Positions 8,748 through 17,978 are shown, numbered from the stretch's first letter. The stretch: 64,000 nt of DNA from Acidovorax facilis (GCF_023913775.1 NZ_JAMXAX010000001.1:124001-188000), one strand, 5' to 3'. Translations and numbers: made by a program. The notes: generated from the sequence alone by a model not told the origin.

Positions 8748-9761
8748 ATGATGAAACTGTGGTCTGTGGTGTTGGTTGCGATGCTGGCGTTTGCGCACGC
8801 CGATGCCGACGCCCGGCGACTGGGCGGTGGTAAATCGACGGGGCAGCAATCGAGCAACGTTACGCAGCGTGAGTCGGCAGCGCCGGGTGCGCCCGCCCAG
8901 AATGCGACCAATGCGGCGGCTGCCAAGCCGCCTGCTGCGGGTGCAGCTCCGGCTGCAGCAGCGGCCAAGAAGCCTTGGGGCGCGATGCTGGGTGGCCTGG
9001 CCGCTGGCCTGGGCTTGGCCTGGCTGGCCAGCTCGTTGGGGCTGGGTGCAGGGTTTGCCAACATTCTGATGATTGCGTTGCTGGCCGTGGCCGCGTTTGC
9101 CATCTTCAAGATGGTGATGCGCGCACGCAGTGGCGGTGGCAACGGTGGCGCTGCTGCCGGTGGTGCGCCGTTCGCGTTCCAGGGCGCGGGTGCTGCCACG
9201 CCCGCCGCAGCGCAGGTGCCTCCGCAGTACAGCCCCAACAACGTGGGCAACGACGCCTCGGCGCGCCCCTGGGAGCGCAGCAGCATGGCGTTTGATGCCT
9301 CGCGCGCTGCACAAGGCGGTGCGGGTTCGGGCGTGGTGATCGGCTCGGGCCTCTCCGGGTCGCAGAACTGGGGGATTCCTGAAGGCTTTGATACCGAGGG
9401 CTTCCTATCTGCCGCCAAGCGCAACTTCGTCACGCTGCAAGCGGCCTGGGACCGTTCGGACATCGCCACCCTGCGCTCCATGATGACCGACAGCATGCTC
9501 GGCGAGATTCGCACCCAGCTCACGGAGCGCGAAGACCACCGCGGCATGCAGCCCAACCACACCGACGTGGTCATGATCGAAGCCCAGTTGCTGGGCATTG
9601 AAGACCTGGGCGACGGCTACATGGCCAGCGTCGAGTTCTCCGGCATGATCCGCGAAGAGCCCTCAGCCGGCCCGAGCCCCTTCCGCGAGGTCTGGAATAT
9701 GACCAAGCCCAAGGCCGGCAGCAGCGGCTGGCTGGTGGCCGGCGTGCAGGCCCTGCAGTAA
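8748..9761 (+). CDS. Tim44-like domain membrane protein
   Basis: A 337-residue exported or membrane protein. A signal sequence (residues 1-22, ending AHADADA) is followed by an Ala/Gly/Pro-rich linker. Two hydrophobic segments lie near 78-98 and 100-122, within GGLAAGLGLAWLASSLGLG and NILMIALLAVAAFAIFKMV. After a second linker a Tim44-like domain (about 210-337) contains FLSAAKRNFVTLQAAWDRSDIATLRSMMTDSM. ATGs at 8748 and 8751 are adjacent; GGAGACGGAGAAG precedes both. It sits between ubiE and ubiJ. The bacterial Tim44-like family has no settled function; a role in membrane-protein handling or in assembling the quinone machinery is conceivable but only inferred from position. Confidence 0.85.
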   Translation: MMKLWSVVLVAMLAFAHADADARRLGGGKSTGQQSSNVTQRESAAPGAPAQNATNAAAAKPPAAGAAPAAAAAKKPWGAMLGGLAAGLGLAWLASSLGLGAGFANILMIALLAVAAFAIFKMVMRARSGGGNGGAAAGGAPFAFQGAGAATPAAAQVPPQYSPNNVGNDASARPWERSSMAFDASRAAQGGAGSGVVIGSGLSGSQNWGIPEGFDTEGFLSAAKRNFVTLQAAWDRSDIATLRSMMTDSMLGEIRTQLTEREDHRGMQPNHTDVVMIEAQLLGIEDLGDGYMASVEFSGMIREEPSAGPSPFREVWNMTKPKAGSSGWLVAGVQALQ

Positions 9762-9772
9762 TAAAGGAAATG

Positions 9773-9787
9773 CCCCGCTGTGGGGCT
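9773..9787 (+). terminator. Short hairpin between the Tim44-like gene and ubiJ
   Basis: GCCCC-GCTGT-GGGGC forms a 5-bp GC stem 11 bases after the Tim44-like stop codon. No U-tract follows (TATCCC), so read-through into ubiJ is likely. It may act as a processing or attenuating hairpin. Confidence 0.3.
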
Positions 9788-9815
9788 ATCCCAGTTCAGG
9801 GAATAATCGGGGACT

Positions 9816-10427
9816 ATGGCAACACCACAGTCCCCTTTTTCGTTTCTGGACGGCCTCTTTGAGCGTGTGGCCGCCGGCCCCCAACCCCCCCAGTGGCTCG
9901 TGCATGAGATGCAGCAGCGCATGGTGCTGTTCCTCAACCATGTACTGATGCAGGAAAAAGAGGCCATGGACCGCCTGGTGCGTCAGAAGGGCCGCATCGC
10001 CCGCGTGCAGTGGCGTGCGTATTCGATGGCCCTGGTCATCACGCCCGCTGGGCTGTTCAACCTGGCGCCCGAAACTGCCGCGCCCGATCTGCAGCTTCAC
10101 GTCACCGAGACCTCTCCCTTTGCGCTGGCCCAGACGGCCCTGCGGGGTGACAAGCCTGCCATCCGCATTGAGGGCGATGTGCAACTGGCCGCCGAAATCA
10201 ACTGGCTGGTCGATCACGTGCGCTGGGATGTCGAGGAGGACCTGGCGCGTGTGATTGGTGACGCTCCTGCCCACACTGTGGCGCAGGTGGCGAGCCGCGC
10301 TGCGCAAGCGCTGCGCCAGTTCGTGGGCACGCGCGTTGCACGAACGTCTTCAGCCGTCGCACCCATGCCATCCGGACCCTCCACGCCTTCCGCGCCAAAC
10401 AGCGGTTCCGACCGGGCTGGCGCATGA
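9816..10427 (+). CDS. ubiJ: UbiJ, SCP2-domain ubiquinone biosynthesis accessory factor
   Basis: A 203-residue lipid-binding accessory protein. UbiJ belongs to the soluble Ubi complex and is thought to present polyprenyl intermediates to the hydroxylases and methyltransferases. The SCP2-like domain covers roughly residues 30-125 ([20 protein letters not shown] then a beta-rich part with [20 protein letters not shown] and [18 protein letters not shown]). The typical C-terminal helix [25 protein letters not shown] follows, then a Ser/Pro/Ala-rich tail. The stop overlaps the ubiB start as ATGA (10424-10427), implying translational coupling. Function follows from family and from the ubiE-ubiJ-ubiB order. 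Confidence 0.92.
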   Translation: MATPQSPFSFLDGLFERVAAGPQPPQWLVHEMQQRMVLFLNHVLMQEKEAMDRLVRQKGRIARVQWRAYSMALVITPAGLFNLAPETAAPDLQLHVTETSPFALAQTALRGDKPAIRIEGDVQLAAEINWLVDHVRWDVEEDLARVIGDAPAHTVAQVASRAAQALRQFVGTRVARTSSAVAPMPSGPSTPSAPNSGSDRAGA

Positions 10428-11989
10428 AGCAGTTCCTGAGGGGCGGCGCCATCCTGTGGGTGGTGTTCCGGTACGGCCTGGACGCCATGGTGCTGGACAG
10501 TTTCCAGAAGCCCTGGCTGCGATCGGTGTCGCGCGTCCTGTCGTTCGGACGCAACCTGGATGCACCGCGCGGCCAGCGGCTGCGCCTGGCGCTGGAGCGC
10601 CTGGGGCCCATTTTCGTGAAGTTCGGCCAGGTGCTTTCGACACGCCGCGACCTGCTGCCGCCCGATGTGGCCGACGAGCTGGCCCGGCTGCAGGACCGCG
10701 TGCCGCCGTTCGACCCGGAGATCGCCATCGCCACGATCGAACGGGCATTCCGGCGGCCGGTGGATGAGGTTTTCACGTTCTTTGACCGCGTGCCGGTGGC
10801 CAGCGCCTCCATTGCGCAGGTGCATTTCGCCACGCTGCGGGACCGCCATGGCATCGAGCGCGAGGTGGCGGTCAAGGTGCTGCGCCCGGGTATGTTGCCC
10901 GTGATCGAGAAAGACCTGAGTCTCATGCGCATGATGGCCGGGTGGGTGGAGAGCCTGTCGGCCGACGGCAAGCGCCTCAAGCCCCGCGAGGTGGTGGCCG
11001 AGTTCGACAACTATCTGCACGACGAACTCGATCTGGTGCGGGAGGCCGCCAACGCCGCGCAGCTGCGCCGCAACATGACCGGGCTGGACCTGGTGCTGAT
11101 CCCTGAGATTTTCTGGGACTTCTGCCACCCCGAGGTCATGGTGATGCAGCGCATGAACGGTGTACCCATCAGCCAGATCGAGCGCCTGCGGGATGCCGGG
11201 GTAGACATCCCCAAACTCGCGCGCGACGGCGTCACCATCTTTTTCACCCAGGTGTTCCGTGACGGCTTCTTTCATGCCGACATGCACCCCGGCAACATCC
11301 AGGTGAGCCTGGATCCGGCCACCTTTGGGCGCTATATCTCGCTGGATTTCGGCATCGTGGGCACGCTCACCGAGTCTGACAAGGAGTACCTGGCGCAGAA
11401 CTTCGTGGCGTTCTTCCGGCGCGACTACAAGCGCGTGGCGGAGCTGCACATCGAAAGTGGCTGGGTGCCGCCCGAGACACGGGTGAACGACCTCGAATCG
11501 GCCATCCGCGCCGTGTGCGAGCCCTATTTCGATCGCCCGCTCAAGGAGATATCGCTGGGCATGGTGCTGATGCGCCTGTTCCAGACCTCGCGCCGCTTCC
11601 ACGTTGAGATTCAGCCCCAGCTGGTGCTGTTGCAAAAGACCCTGCTCAACATCGAAGGCCTGGGCCGCGAGCTGGACCCTGAGCTGGACCTGTGGAGCAC
11701 CGCCAAGCCCTTCCTGGAGAAGTGGATGCTGGAGCAGATGGGACCGCAGCGCCTGTGGCGGGAGCTGCGGGCCGAGGCGCCCCACTATGCCAAGCTGATT
11801 CCCGAACTGCCGCGCCTGCTGCACGACGCCTTGCGGCAGCGCCCAGCTGACCAGCAGCAAGCCTTGCGCGAACTGCTGGAAGTCCAGCACCGTACCAACC
11901 GGCTGCTCCAGTCCATCATTTATGGCGGCGTCGGTTTTGTGCTGGGCCTTCTGGCGATGCAGTTGTTTGTGCGGATGCGGATTTTCTGA
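10424..11989 (+). CDS. ubiB: UbiB, ABC1/ADCK-family ubiquinone biosynthesis kinase-like protein
   Basis: Atypical kinase/ATPase needed for ubiquinone synthesis, membrane-anchored, 521 residues. The family marker KxGQ is present as KFGQ (66-69) in [20 protein letters not shown]. The alanine-rich nucleotide loop reads [12 protein letters not shown], and the catalytic and metal motifs are HADMHPGNI and LDFGIVG. The C-terminus carries a hydrophobic anchor, [19 protein letters not shown], in the last 25 residues. Start codon overlaps the ubiJ stop. E. coli UbiB has 546 residues, so length is normal. UbiB proteins are thought to use ATP hydrolysis to mobilise lipid intermediates rather than phosphorylate proteins. 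Confidence 0.96.
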   Translation: MKQFLRGGAILWVVFRYGLDAMVLDSFQKPWLRSVSRVLSFGRNLDAPRGQRLRLALERLGPIFVKFGQVLSTRRDLLPPDVADELARLQDRVPPFDPEIAIATIERAFRRPVDEVFTFFDRVPVASASIAQVHFATLRDRHGIEREVAVKVLRPGMLPVIEKDLSLMRMMAGWVESLSADGKRLKPREVVAEFDNYLHDELDLVREAANAAQLRRNMTGLDLVLIPEIFWDFCHPEVMVMQRMNGVPISQIERLRDAGVDIPKLARDGVTIFFTQVFRDGFFHADMHPGNIQVSLDPATFGRYISLDFGIVGTLTESDKEYLAQNFVAFFRRDYKRVAELHIESGWVPPETRVNDLESAIRAVCEPYFDRPLKEISLGMVLMRLFQTSRRFHVEIQPQLVLLQKTLLNIEGLGRELDPELDLWSTAKPFLEKWMLEQMGPQRLWRELRAEAPHYAKLIPELPRLLHDALRQRPADQQQALRELLEVQHRTNRLLQSIIYGGVGFVLGLLAMQLFVRMRIF

Positions 11990-12035
11990 AACGGTGCGAA
12001 CGGCACGAAAGTTGCCTTCATAATCCGCTGCAACT

Positions 12036-12058
12036 TTTGTTACGAATTTTGTAGCAAA
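12036..12058. promoter_or_regulatory. Inverted repeat upstream of the sodium:solute symporter
   Basis: TTTGTTAC (12036-12043) and GTAGCAAA (12051-12058) form an 8-bp arm inverted repeat with one mismatch and a 7-base AT-rich centre, in an otherwise GC-rich region between ubiB and the symporter. A CATAAT hexamer lies at 12019-12024. The size and spacing suit a dimeric regulator. Purely a pattern call. Confidence 0.3.
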
Positions 12059-12160
12059 GTGGTCACCCCTGGATCTGCAGGGGCCTCGGCGTGTCGGCCC
12101 ACGGCACGCCGGGCGCACACCTGCTTTTTGTAACCTTCCTTGGAGTTTCGGAGCGGCGCC

Positions 12161-13612
12161 ATGCTGATCACATTCATCGTTCTGTACCTGCTGGTCTCGA
12201 TTGGTATCGGCCTGTATGCCGCCACGCGCGTGCACAACACGGCCGACTATGCGGTGGCGGGCCGCAGCCTGCCCCTGGCTGTGGTGATAGCCACGACCTT
12301 TGCGACCTGGTTTGGATCGGAAACCGTTCTCGGCGTGTCAGCCCGGTTTGTGGATGGTGGGCTGGGTGCGGTGGTGGAGGACCCATTTGGCGCCTCCATG
12401 TGCCTGGTTCTTGTGGGGCTGTTTTTTGCCTACAAGCTTTATAAGAAGAACCTCATCACCCTGGGTGACTACTACCGCCAGCGTTACGGGCGTGTGATCG
12501 AGGTGGCTTGTTCAGCCATCATCATGTTCAGCTACCTGGGCTGGGTGGCAGCGCAGATCACAGCTCTGGGGCCGGTGTTCAACCTGCTGACGCAGGGGTA
12601 TGTGTCCGTCACCATGGGCATGGTCATCGGTACGGTCATCGTTCTGGTCTACACCCTGTATGGCGGCATGTGGTCGGTGGCCATGACTGACTTTGTCCAG
12701 ATGATTGTGATCGCCGTGGGGCTGCTGGCCATTGCCTGGTACGCGGCGGAACTGGCCGGAGGGGCGGGCAAGGTCGTGGAATATGCCGCGCGTGAAGGCA
12801 AGTTCCAGTTCTTTCCCACTGGTGGGCTCAAGGAGTGGACCTTTTTCTTTGCCGCCGCGATCACGATGATGCTGGGCTCCATACCCCAGCAGGATGTTTT
12901 TCAGCGCGTGATGTCGTCCAACAGCGCCGAGACAGCGCGCACCGGCCCGGTCATCGGAGGGGTGCTGTACCTGCTGTTTGCCTTCATCCCCATGTTTGTC
13001 GTTACGGCCGCCGTGTTGGTCATGCCCGAAACCGCCCAGGCGCTGCTCAAGGACGACCCCCAGAAAGTGCTGCCCACGCTGGTGATGGAACGCATGCCGC
13101 TGATTCTTCAGATCGCCTTCTTTGGCGCGCTGCTGTCGGCCATCATGTCCACCGCATCGGCCACGTTGCTCGCACCGTCCACCACTTTTGTGGAGAACAT
13201 CCTGCACAACCTGCGGCCTGGCATGACCGATGCCCAGACACTGAAGGCCATGCGCATATCGGTGCTCGTGTTTACCGCCTGCGTGCTCACTTACGCGATC
13301 ACCATGCAGGGAACGTCGATCTATGAACTGGTGTCGGGCGCTTACCAGGTACCGCTGGTGGGGGCTTTTGTCCCCCTGGTGTTCGGCCTGTACTGGAAGC
13401 GCGCGACCACCCAGGGCGCCATCCTGGCGGTGGCCATGGGCCTGGGTGTGTGGCTGCTGTTTGTGGCCAGCCCCATGCTGTCCGAAGCGTTCCCGCAGCA
13501 ACTGGCTGGGGTGCTGGCGGCGTTGGTCGGCATGATCGGGGGCTCGCTGGCACCGCAGTGGATCGACGACCACAAAGGCCACGTCACCCACTACGAGGGC
13601 AGCGCAAGCTGA
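12161..13612 (+). CDS. Sodium:solute symporter family transporter
   Basis: A 483-residue inner-membrane permease of the SSS (LeuT-fold) family, which couples solute uptake to sodium. The N-terminus has YLLVSIGIGLYAATRVHNTADYAVAGRSLP, the usual SSS opening (helix, then a DYxxAGR loop). The second helix region reads TTFATWFGSETVLGVSARF, and the family loop ITLGDYYRQRYGR follows. About 13 hydrophobic segments are apparent. The frame also opens at a TTG at 12140, but the ATG at 12161 has GGAG at a good distance and begins with the first helix. Single gene between ubiB and fmdB. Substrate not determinable; proline/pantothenate-like and organic-acid transporters share this signature. Confidence 0.88.
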   Translation: MLITFIVLYLLVSIGIGLYAATRVHNTADYAVAGRSLPLAVVIATTFATWFGSETVLGVSARFVDGGLGAVVEDPFGASMCLVLVGLFFAYKLYKKNLITLGDYYRQRYGRVIEVACSAIIMFSYLGWVAAQITALGPVFNLLTQGYVSVTMGMVIGTVIVLVYTLYGGMWSVAMTDFVQMIVIAVGLLAIAWYAAELAGGAGKVVEYAAREGKFQFFPTGGLKEWTFFFAAAITMMLGSIPQQDVFQRVMSSNSAETARTGPVIGGVLYLLFAFIPMFVVTAAVLVMPETAQALLKDDPQKVLPTLVMERMPLILQIAFFGALLSAIMSTASATLLAPSTTFVENILHNLRPGMTDAQTLKAMRISVLVFTACVLTYAITMQGTSIYELVSGAYQVPLVGAFVPLVFGLYWKRATTQGAILAVAMGLGVWLLFVASPMLSEAFPQQLAGVLAALVGMIGGSLAPQWIDDHKGHVTHYEGSAS

Positions 13613-13662
13613 TTGCATTGCCCCATGCCCAGTGCGTGGGGCTTGAGGATGGGCATGCCGCC

Positions 13663-13668
13663 TATAAT
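13663..13668 (+). promoter_or_regulatory. Probable -10 box for the fmdB-DUF502-aspS unit
   Basis: A perfect TATAAT 34 bases upstream of the fmdB start. The best upstream hexamer, TTGAGG (13643-13648), is only 14 bases away, so the -35 is weak or badly spaced. It directly follows the end of the symporter gene. Confidence 0.5.
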
Positions 13669-13701
13669 TGAGGGTTTTGCACTTTCCCTCAACACACTGA
13701 C

Positions 13702-14046
13702 ATGCCTATTTACGCCTACAAATGCGGCTCCTGCGGCCATGCCAAGGATGTGCTGCAAAAAATCTCTGATGCGCCCCTCACGGTGTGCCCCGCCTGCGGC
13801 GCGGAAGCATTTTCCAAGCAGGTCACAGCGGCCGGCTTCCAGCTCAAGGGCTCGGGCTGGTATGTGACCGATTTTCGCGGTGGCAGCGGCGGCAGTTCTG
13901 CTCCTGCGACGGACAGCAAGACAGAACCGAAAACCGAGGCCGCGGCGCCGGCAAGTTCTGGTGATGCTCCTAAAAAAGAAGCATCTGGTGCAGCAGCATC
14001 AGGCGCTGGTGGCAGTTCTACCACTTCCACCTCCTCTGCGAGCTGA
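13702..14046 (+). CDS. FmdB-family zinc-ribbon protein
   Basis: A 114-residue protein with an N-terminal zinc ribbon: MPIYAYKCGSCGH provides Cys8 and Cys11 and CPACG provides Cys29 and Cys32, the classic FmdB pattern of two CxxC knuckles. After VTAAGFQLKGSGWYVTDFRG, also typical of the family, the last 55 residues are a low-complexity Ser/Ala/Lys tail. FmdB was named as a putative regulator of formamidase, but in most bacteria its job is unknown. It is followed within ten bases by the DUF502 gene and then aspS, an order common in betaproteobacteria. Confidence 0.88.
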   Translation: MPIYAYKCGSCGHAKDVLQKISDAPLTVCPACGAEAFSKQVTAAGFQLKGSGWYVTDFRGGSGGSSAPATDSKTEPKTEAAAPASSGDAPKKEASGAAASGAGGSSTTSTSSAS

Positions 14047-14055
14047 GTGACCCTC

Positions 14056-14679
14056 ATGGCTGCCTTGCGCAAGTGGCTGTTGACCGGCCTTCTGGTGATT
14101 GTGCCGGGGGTTATCACGGCCTGGGTGCTCAACTGGATCGTGAGCACGCTGGACCAGACCCTGCAAATCCTGCCTGTTGCATGGCATCCCGACAAGCTGC
14201 TGGGCTTTCACGTCCCGGGCTTTGGCGTGGTTCTCACGCTGCTGATCCTGTTGGTGGTCGGTGCCGTCGCCAGCAACTTCGCGGGCCGCAAGCTCGTGCA
14301 GTGGGGCGATGCGGTGGTGCACCGCATCCCGGTGGTGCGTTCGATCTATTCCAGCGTTAAGCAGGTGTCCGACACGCTTTTTTCCGAAAGCGGCAATGCC
14401 TTTCGCAAGGCCGTGCTGGTGCAGTGGCCGCGCGAGGGCGTCTGGACCGTGGCCTTCGTCACTGGCGCGCCCAATGGCGAGGTGGCGGCATACCTGCGCG
14501 ATGAATTCGTGAGCGTGTATGTGCCCACCACGCCTAACCCCACTGGCGGGTATTTTGTGATGCTGCGCAAGAGCGACTGCGTCGAGCTCGACATGAGCGT
14601 GGACGCCGCCCTCAAATACATTGTTTCGATGGGCGTGGTCGCTCCGGCTGACCCCACGCTTGTTTCCCACAGTAAGTAA
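14056..14679 (+). CDS. DUF502 family inner-membrane protein
   Basis: A 207-residue membrane protein of the DUF502 family. Two transmembrane helices lie near the N-terminus (LRKWLLTGLLVIVPGVITAWVL and FGVVLTLLILLVVGAVASNF). The conserved block GRKLVQWGDAVVHRIPVVRSIYSSVKQV follows, then FRKAVLVQWPREGVWTVAFVTG and VPTTPNPTGGYF. A GTG nine bases upstream (14047) is an alternative start; ATG at 14056 begins with MAALRKWLL as expected. It follows fmdB by nine bases and precedes aspS by 40, so the three are probably one transcript. The family has no established biochemical function. Confidence 0.87.
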   Translation: MAALRKWLLTGLLVIVPGVITAWVLNWIVSTLDQTLQILPVAWHPDKLLGFHVPGFGVVLTLLILLVVGAVASNFAGRKLVQWGDAVVHRIPVVRSIYSSVKQVSDTLFSESGNAFRKAVLVQWPREGVWTVAFVTGAPNGEVAAYLRDEFVSVYVPTTPNPTGGYFVMLRKSDCVELDMSVDAALKYIVSMGVVAPADPTLVSHSK

Positions 14680-14719
14680 ATCCCTTTAACGCGCCCCTTG
14701 GGCGCCGGAAGTTTCTGCC

Positions 14720-16522
14720 ATGGCCATGCGTTCCCACTATTGCGGTCTTGTGACCGAAGCCCTGATGGGCCAAACCGTTACCCTGTCTGGCTGGGTGAAC
14801 CGTCGTCGTGACCATGGCGGCGTGATCTTCATCGACCTGCGCGACCGCGAAGGCTACGTGCAGGTGGTGTGTGACCCCGACCGTGCCGAGATGTTCAAGA
14901 CCGCCGAAGACGTGCGCAACGAATTTTGCGTGCAGGTGGTAGGCCTGGTGCGCCCCCGCCCTGACGGCACGACCAACGACAAGCTCAAGAGCGGCCAGAT
15001 CGAAGTGTTGTGCCACGAGCTGAACGTGCTCAACCCCTCGGTCACGCCTCCGTTCCAGATGGACGATGAGAACCTGTCGGAAACCACGCGCCTCACGCAC
15101 CGTGTGATGGACCTGCGCCGCCCGCACATGCAGCGCAACATGATGCTGCGCTACAAGACCTCCATTCAGGTGCGCAACTTCCTGGACAAGGAAGGCTTCA
15201 TCGACATCGAAACGCCCATGCTGGGCAAGAGCACGCCCGAAGGCGCGCGCGACTATCTGGTGCCCAGCCGCGTGCACGACGGCCAGTTCTTCGCGCTGCC
15301 CCAGTCGCCCCAGCTCTACAAGCAGATGCTGATGGTGGCTGGCTACGACCGCTACTACCAGATCACCAAGTGCTTCCGCGACGAAGACCTGCGCGCCGAC
15401 CGCCAGCCCGAATTCACGCAGATCGACTGCGAGACGTCGTTCCTGGGCGAAGAAGAAATCCGTGCGATTTTCCAACGCATGATCACCGAGGTGTTCCAGC
15501 AGCAACTGGGCGTGGACCTTGGCGAATTCCCCATCATGACTTACCAGGAAGCGGCTTTCCGCTTTGGCTCGGACAAGCCTGACCTGCGCGTAAAGCTCGA
15601 ATTCACCGAGCTGACCGAAGTGATGAAGGACGTGGACTTCAAGGTCTTCTCTGCCCCCGCCACCACCAAAGGCGGTCGTGTGGTTGCCCTGCGCGTGCCC
15701 GGCGGCGCACAGATCTCGCGCGGTGAGATCGATGCCTACACCGAGTTCGTGAAGATCTATGGTGCCAAGGGCCTGGCCTGGATCAAGGTCAATGAAGTGG
15801 CCCAGGGTCGCGAAGGGCTGCAGTCGCCCATCGTGAAGAACCTGCATGACGCGGCCATCGCTGAAATCCTCAAGCGCACGGGTGCGCAGGACGGCGACCT
15901 GCTGTTCTTCGGTGCCGACAAGGAAAAAATCGTCAACGACTCCATCGGCGCGCTGCGCCTGAAGGTGGGCCACAGCGAGTTCGGCAAGAAGAACGGCCTG
16001 TTCGAGAGCCGCTGGGCGCCTCTGTGGGTGGTGGACTTCCCCATGTTCGAGCATGACGAAGAAAACGACCGCTGGGCCGCAGTGCACCACCCCTTCACGT
16101 CGCCGAAGGATGGCCATGAAGACCTGATGGACACGGACCCTGGCAAGTGCATCGCCAAGGCCTACGACATGGTGCTCAACGGCTGGGAGCTGGGCGGTGG
16201 CTCGGTGCGTATCCACCGCGCCGATGTGCAAAAGAAGGTGTTCGATGCGCTCAAGATCACACCCGAAGACGCACAGGCCAAGTTCGGCTACCTGCTGGAT
16301 GCCCTGCAGTACGGCGCGCCCCCACACGGTGGCCTGGCCTTCGGTCTGGACCGCCTGATCACGCTGATGACCGGTGCGGAATCGATCCGTGACGTGATCG
16401 CTTTCCCCAAGACTCAGCGCGCTCAGGACCTGCTCACGCAGGCACCTTCGCCCGTGGACGAAAAGCAGTTGCGCGAGCTGCACATCCGCCTGCGCAACAT
16501 CGACGCTGTCAAGGCAGCCTGA
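14720..16522 (+). CDS. aspS: AspS, aspartyl-tRNA synthetase (probably non-discriminating)
   Basis: Class II aminoacyl-tRNA synthetase of 600 residues (E. coli 590). The anticodon-binding OB domain is at about 1-110, and the catalytic core contains [18 protein letters not shown] (motif 2) and GLAFGLDRL (motif 3). A bacterial GAD insertion domain lies in the middle. GGAAG stands eight bases before the ATG at 14720. In the OB domain the segment reads [10 protein letters not shown] with His32, and RPDGTTN with Gly83. Those positions correspond to the His/Gly pair reported to let Pseudomonas AspRS also charge tRNA-Asn, instead of the Leu/Lys of discriminating enzymes. It may therefore make Asp-tRNA-Asn for GatCAB. 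Terminator at 16576. Confidence 0.96.
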   Translation: MAMRSHYCGLVTEALMGQTVTLSGWVNRRRDHGGVIFIDLRDREGYVQVVCDPDRAEMFKTAEDVRNEFCVQVVGLVRPRPDGTTNDKLKSGQIEVLCHELNVLNPSVTPPFQMDDENLSETTRLTHRVMDLRRPHMQRNMMLRYKTSIQVRNFLDKEGFIDIETPMLGKSTPEGARDYLVPSRVHDGQFFALPQSPQLYKQMLMVAGYDRYYQITKCFRDEDLRADRQPEFTQIDCETSFLGEEEIRAIFQRMITEVFQQQLGVDLGEFPIMTYQEAAFRFGSDKPDLRVKLEFTELTEVMKDVDFKVFSAPATTKGGRVVALRVPGGAQISRGEIDAYTEFVKIYGAKGLAWIKVNEVAQGREGLQSPIVKNLHDAAIAEILKRTGAQDGDLLFFGADKEKIVNDSIGALRLKVGHSEFGKKNGLFESRWAPLWVVDFPMFEHDEENDRWAAVHHPFTSPKDGHEDLMDTDPGKCIAKAYDMVLNGWELGGGSVRIHRADVQKKVFDALKITPEDAQAKFGYLLDALQYGAPPHGGLAFGLDRLITLMTGAESIRDVIAFPKTQRAQDLLTQAPSPVDEKQLRELHIRLRNIDAVKAA

Positions 16523-16575
16523 TCCGGGGCTTTCCCCGAACCCGGCGCGGATCCACTCTCGTGGCATCGCACGAC

Positions 16576-16612
16576 AAAGCGGCAAGGGCTTGGCAGCCTG
16601 CGCCGCTTTTTT
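16576..16612 (+). terminator. Intrinsic terminator after aspS
   Basis: AAAGCGGC (16576-16583) pairs with GCCGCTTT (16602-16609), and the loop contains a further GGCTTGGCAGCC pairing. It runs into a six-T tract ending at 16612. It lies 54 bases after the aspS stop and separates aspS from the lipoprotein gene. Confidence 0.75.
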
Positions 16613-16667
16613 CTTGGCCAGCCCATGCCCACGGCGATGTGGCGCTGGCACTGAAAGGACACTTTCC

Positions 16668-17492
16668 ATGCGTTCAATGACGACCCGGGCTTTGTGGATG
16701 GGCGCCGTGCTGCTGGCCCTGGCAGGTTGCGGCGAAAAGAAGACCGAACTGGGCCAGGGCGGCTCCGTGGTCACTGGCTCGGCAGGGCCGGCGGGGGCCA
16801 GCAACGCTGCGCGCGAACTGGTGCGCTGCGAGGCGCCCGTGGCCACGCTGGCGCTGGCAGAAAACCCCAGCGGCTACACCATGGGTTCGGGCTACAGCCT
16901 CCCGCCATCCCCCGTGCCCCTGGTCAAGCTGCTGGCCCAGCAAAGTGGCTGCTTTCGTGTGGTGGACCGGTCGGCCGGGCTGCGCGGAACCATCCAGGAG
17001 CAGGACCTCAAGGACTCCGGCGTGCTGCGCAAGAACAACTCCACCGTGGCAAAGGGCAAGGGCTACGAGGCGCAGTACACGCTCACACCCAGCCTCACGT
17101 TCAGTGAGCAGGACGCGGGACGGGGCCTTGCGGGCGTGATTGCCATGATTCCGGTGCTGCGCGACATCGCGGGCCTGGCCGGCATGGTGGAGCAGGTCAA
17201 ATTCAAGGAGGCGCAAACGGCACTGCTGCTGTCCGACAACGAAACCACCGAGCAGGTTGCCGCCGCCACCGGGTCCGCACGCACCACTGACCTGGGCGTG
17301 GGCGGGCTCGTGTTCGGCAAGCTCGGGGGCGCAGCGGGTGCGGGCTGGAGCAATACCAACGAGGGCAAGGTCATTGCCGCTGCCTTCCTGGACGCGCACA
17401 ACCAGTTGGTGGTGCAGGTCAGGGCGCTGCAGGCCAAGGAGCTGCCGCCGCCCGTTCCCACCACTTCAGCCCCGCGTTCCAAGGCCGGGTAG
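16668..17492 (+). CDS. Outer-membrane-type lipoprotein, CsgG-like
   Basis: A 274-residue lipoprotein. The signal peptide ends in a clear lipobox, LALAG with Cys21 as the lipidated residue. The mature part has the look of a CsgG/HfaB-like fold: VATLALAE early, then PLVKLLAQQSGCFRVVDRSAGLRGTIQEQDLKDSG, which resembles the CsgG segment where VVER-type text precedes a long helix. It ends in a proline-rich tail. The start at 16668 avoids an implausible upstream extension. It lies alone between the aspS terminator and nudB (18-base gap), so it may be co-transcribed with nudB. No other curli gene is near, hence function is open; a cell-envelope role is the safe statement. Confidence 0.6.
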   Translation: MRSMTTRALWMGAVLLALAGCGEKKTELGQGGSVVTGSAGPAGASNAARELVRCEAPVATLALAENPSGYTMGSGYSLPPSPVPLVKLLAQQSGCFRVVDRSAGLRGTIQEQDLKDSGVLRKNNSTVAKGKGYEAQYTLTPSLTFSEQDAGRGLAGVIAMIPVLRDIAGLAGMVEQVKFKEAQTALLLSDNETTEQVAAATGSARTTDLGVGGLVFGKLGGAAGAGWSNTNEGKVIAAAFLDAHNQLVVQVRALQAKELPPPVPTTSAPRSKAG

Positions 17493-17510
17493 AGAGGGAA
17501 GGTGTCGCCC

Positions 17511-17978
17511 ATGGTGCCGACAGCGCAGCACAGGCCCTACAAGCTTCCAGAGTCGGTGCTGGTGGTCATCCACACGCCCGCCCTGGAGGTGCTGCTGATC
17601 CGCCGCACGGGCGGTGATGGGCACTGGCAATCTGTCACCGGGAGCAAAGACCGCCTTGATGAGTCGTTTGAAGAAACCGCCCGCCGCGAAGTGGCCGAGG
17701 AAACCGGCATTGATGCGCGGGCGCCCGGCTGCCTGCTGACCGACTGGGCCTTGGAGAACGTCTACGACATCTGGCCGCAATGGCTGCACCGATACGCTCC
17801 GGGGGTCGTGCGCAATCGCGAGCGGGTGTTTGGCTTGTGTGTGCCAGCAGCTACGCCCGTGGTACTGAGTCCTCGTGAACACGATGCTTTCGAATGGTTG
17901 CCGTGGCAGCGCGCGGCCGAGCGCTGCTTCTCGGCCTCCAATGCTGAGGCCTGCTTACTGCTTCCTCGTTTTGTGTAG
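17511..17978 (+). CDS. nudB: NudB, dihydroneopterin triphosphate diphosphatase (Nudix)
   Basis: A 155-residue Nudix hydrolase (E. coli NudB has 150). NudB removes pyrophosphate from dihydroneopterin triphosphate in folate synthesis, the step after FolE. The Nudix box covers about residues 45-70 (SVTGSKDRLDESFEETARREV, then AEETGI); the REVAEETGI catalytic part is intact. Upstream text YKLPESVLVVIHTPALEVLLIRR and the C-terminal HDAFEWLPWQRA match NudB. The ATG at 17511 has GGGAAGG eight bases before it and is preferred over a GTG at 17502. It is convergent with the LysR gene. folE lies 11 kb downstream in the window. Confidence 0.9.
   Translation: MVPTAQHRPYKLPESVLVVIHTPALEVLLIRRTGGDGHWQSVTGSKDRLDESFEETARREVAEETGIDARAPGCLLTDWALENVYDIWPQWLHRYAPGVVRNRERVFGLCVPAATPVVLSPREHDAFEWLPWQRAAERCFSASNAEACLLLPRFV

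Noticed and set aside
10214-12235. 673-codon open frame on the minus strand
   Set aside because: Antisense to ubiJ, ubiB and the following gap; the sense genes are clear family members.
14612-16846. 744-codon open frame on the minus strand
   Set aside because: Antisense to aspS and running across intergenic DNA; no recognisable protein.
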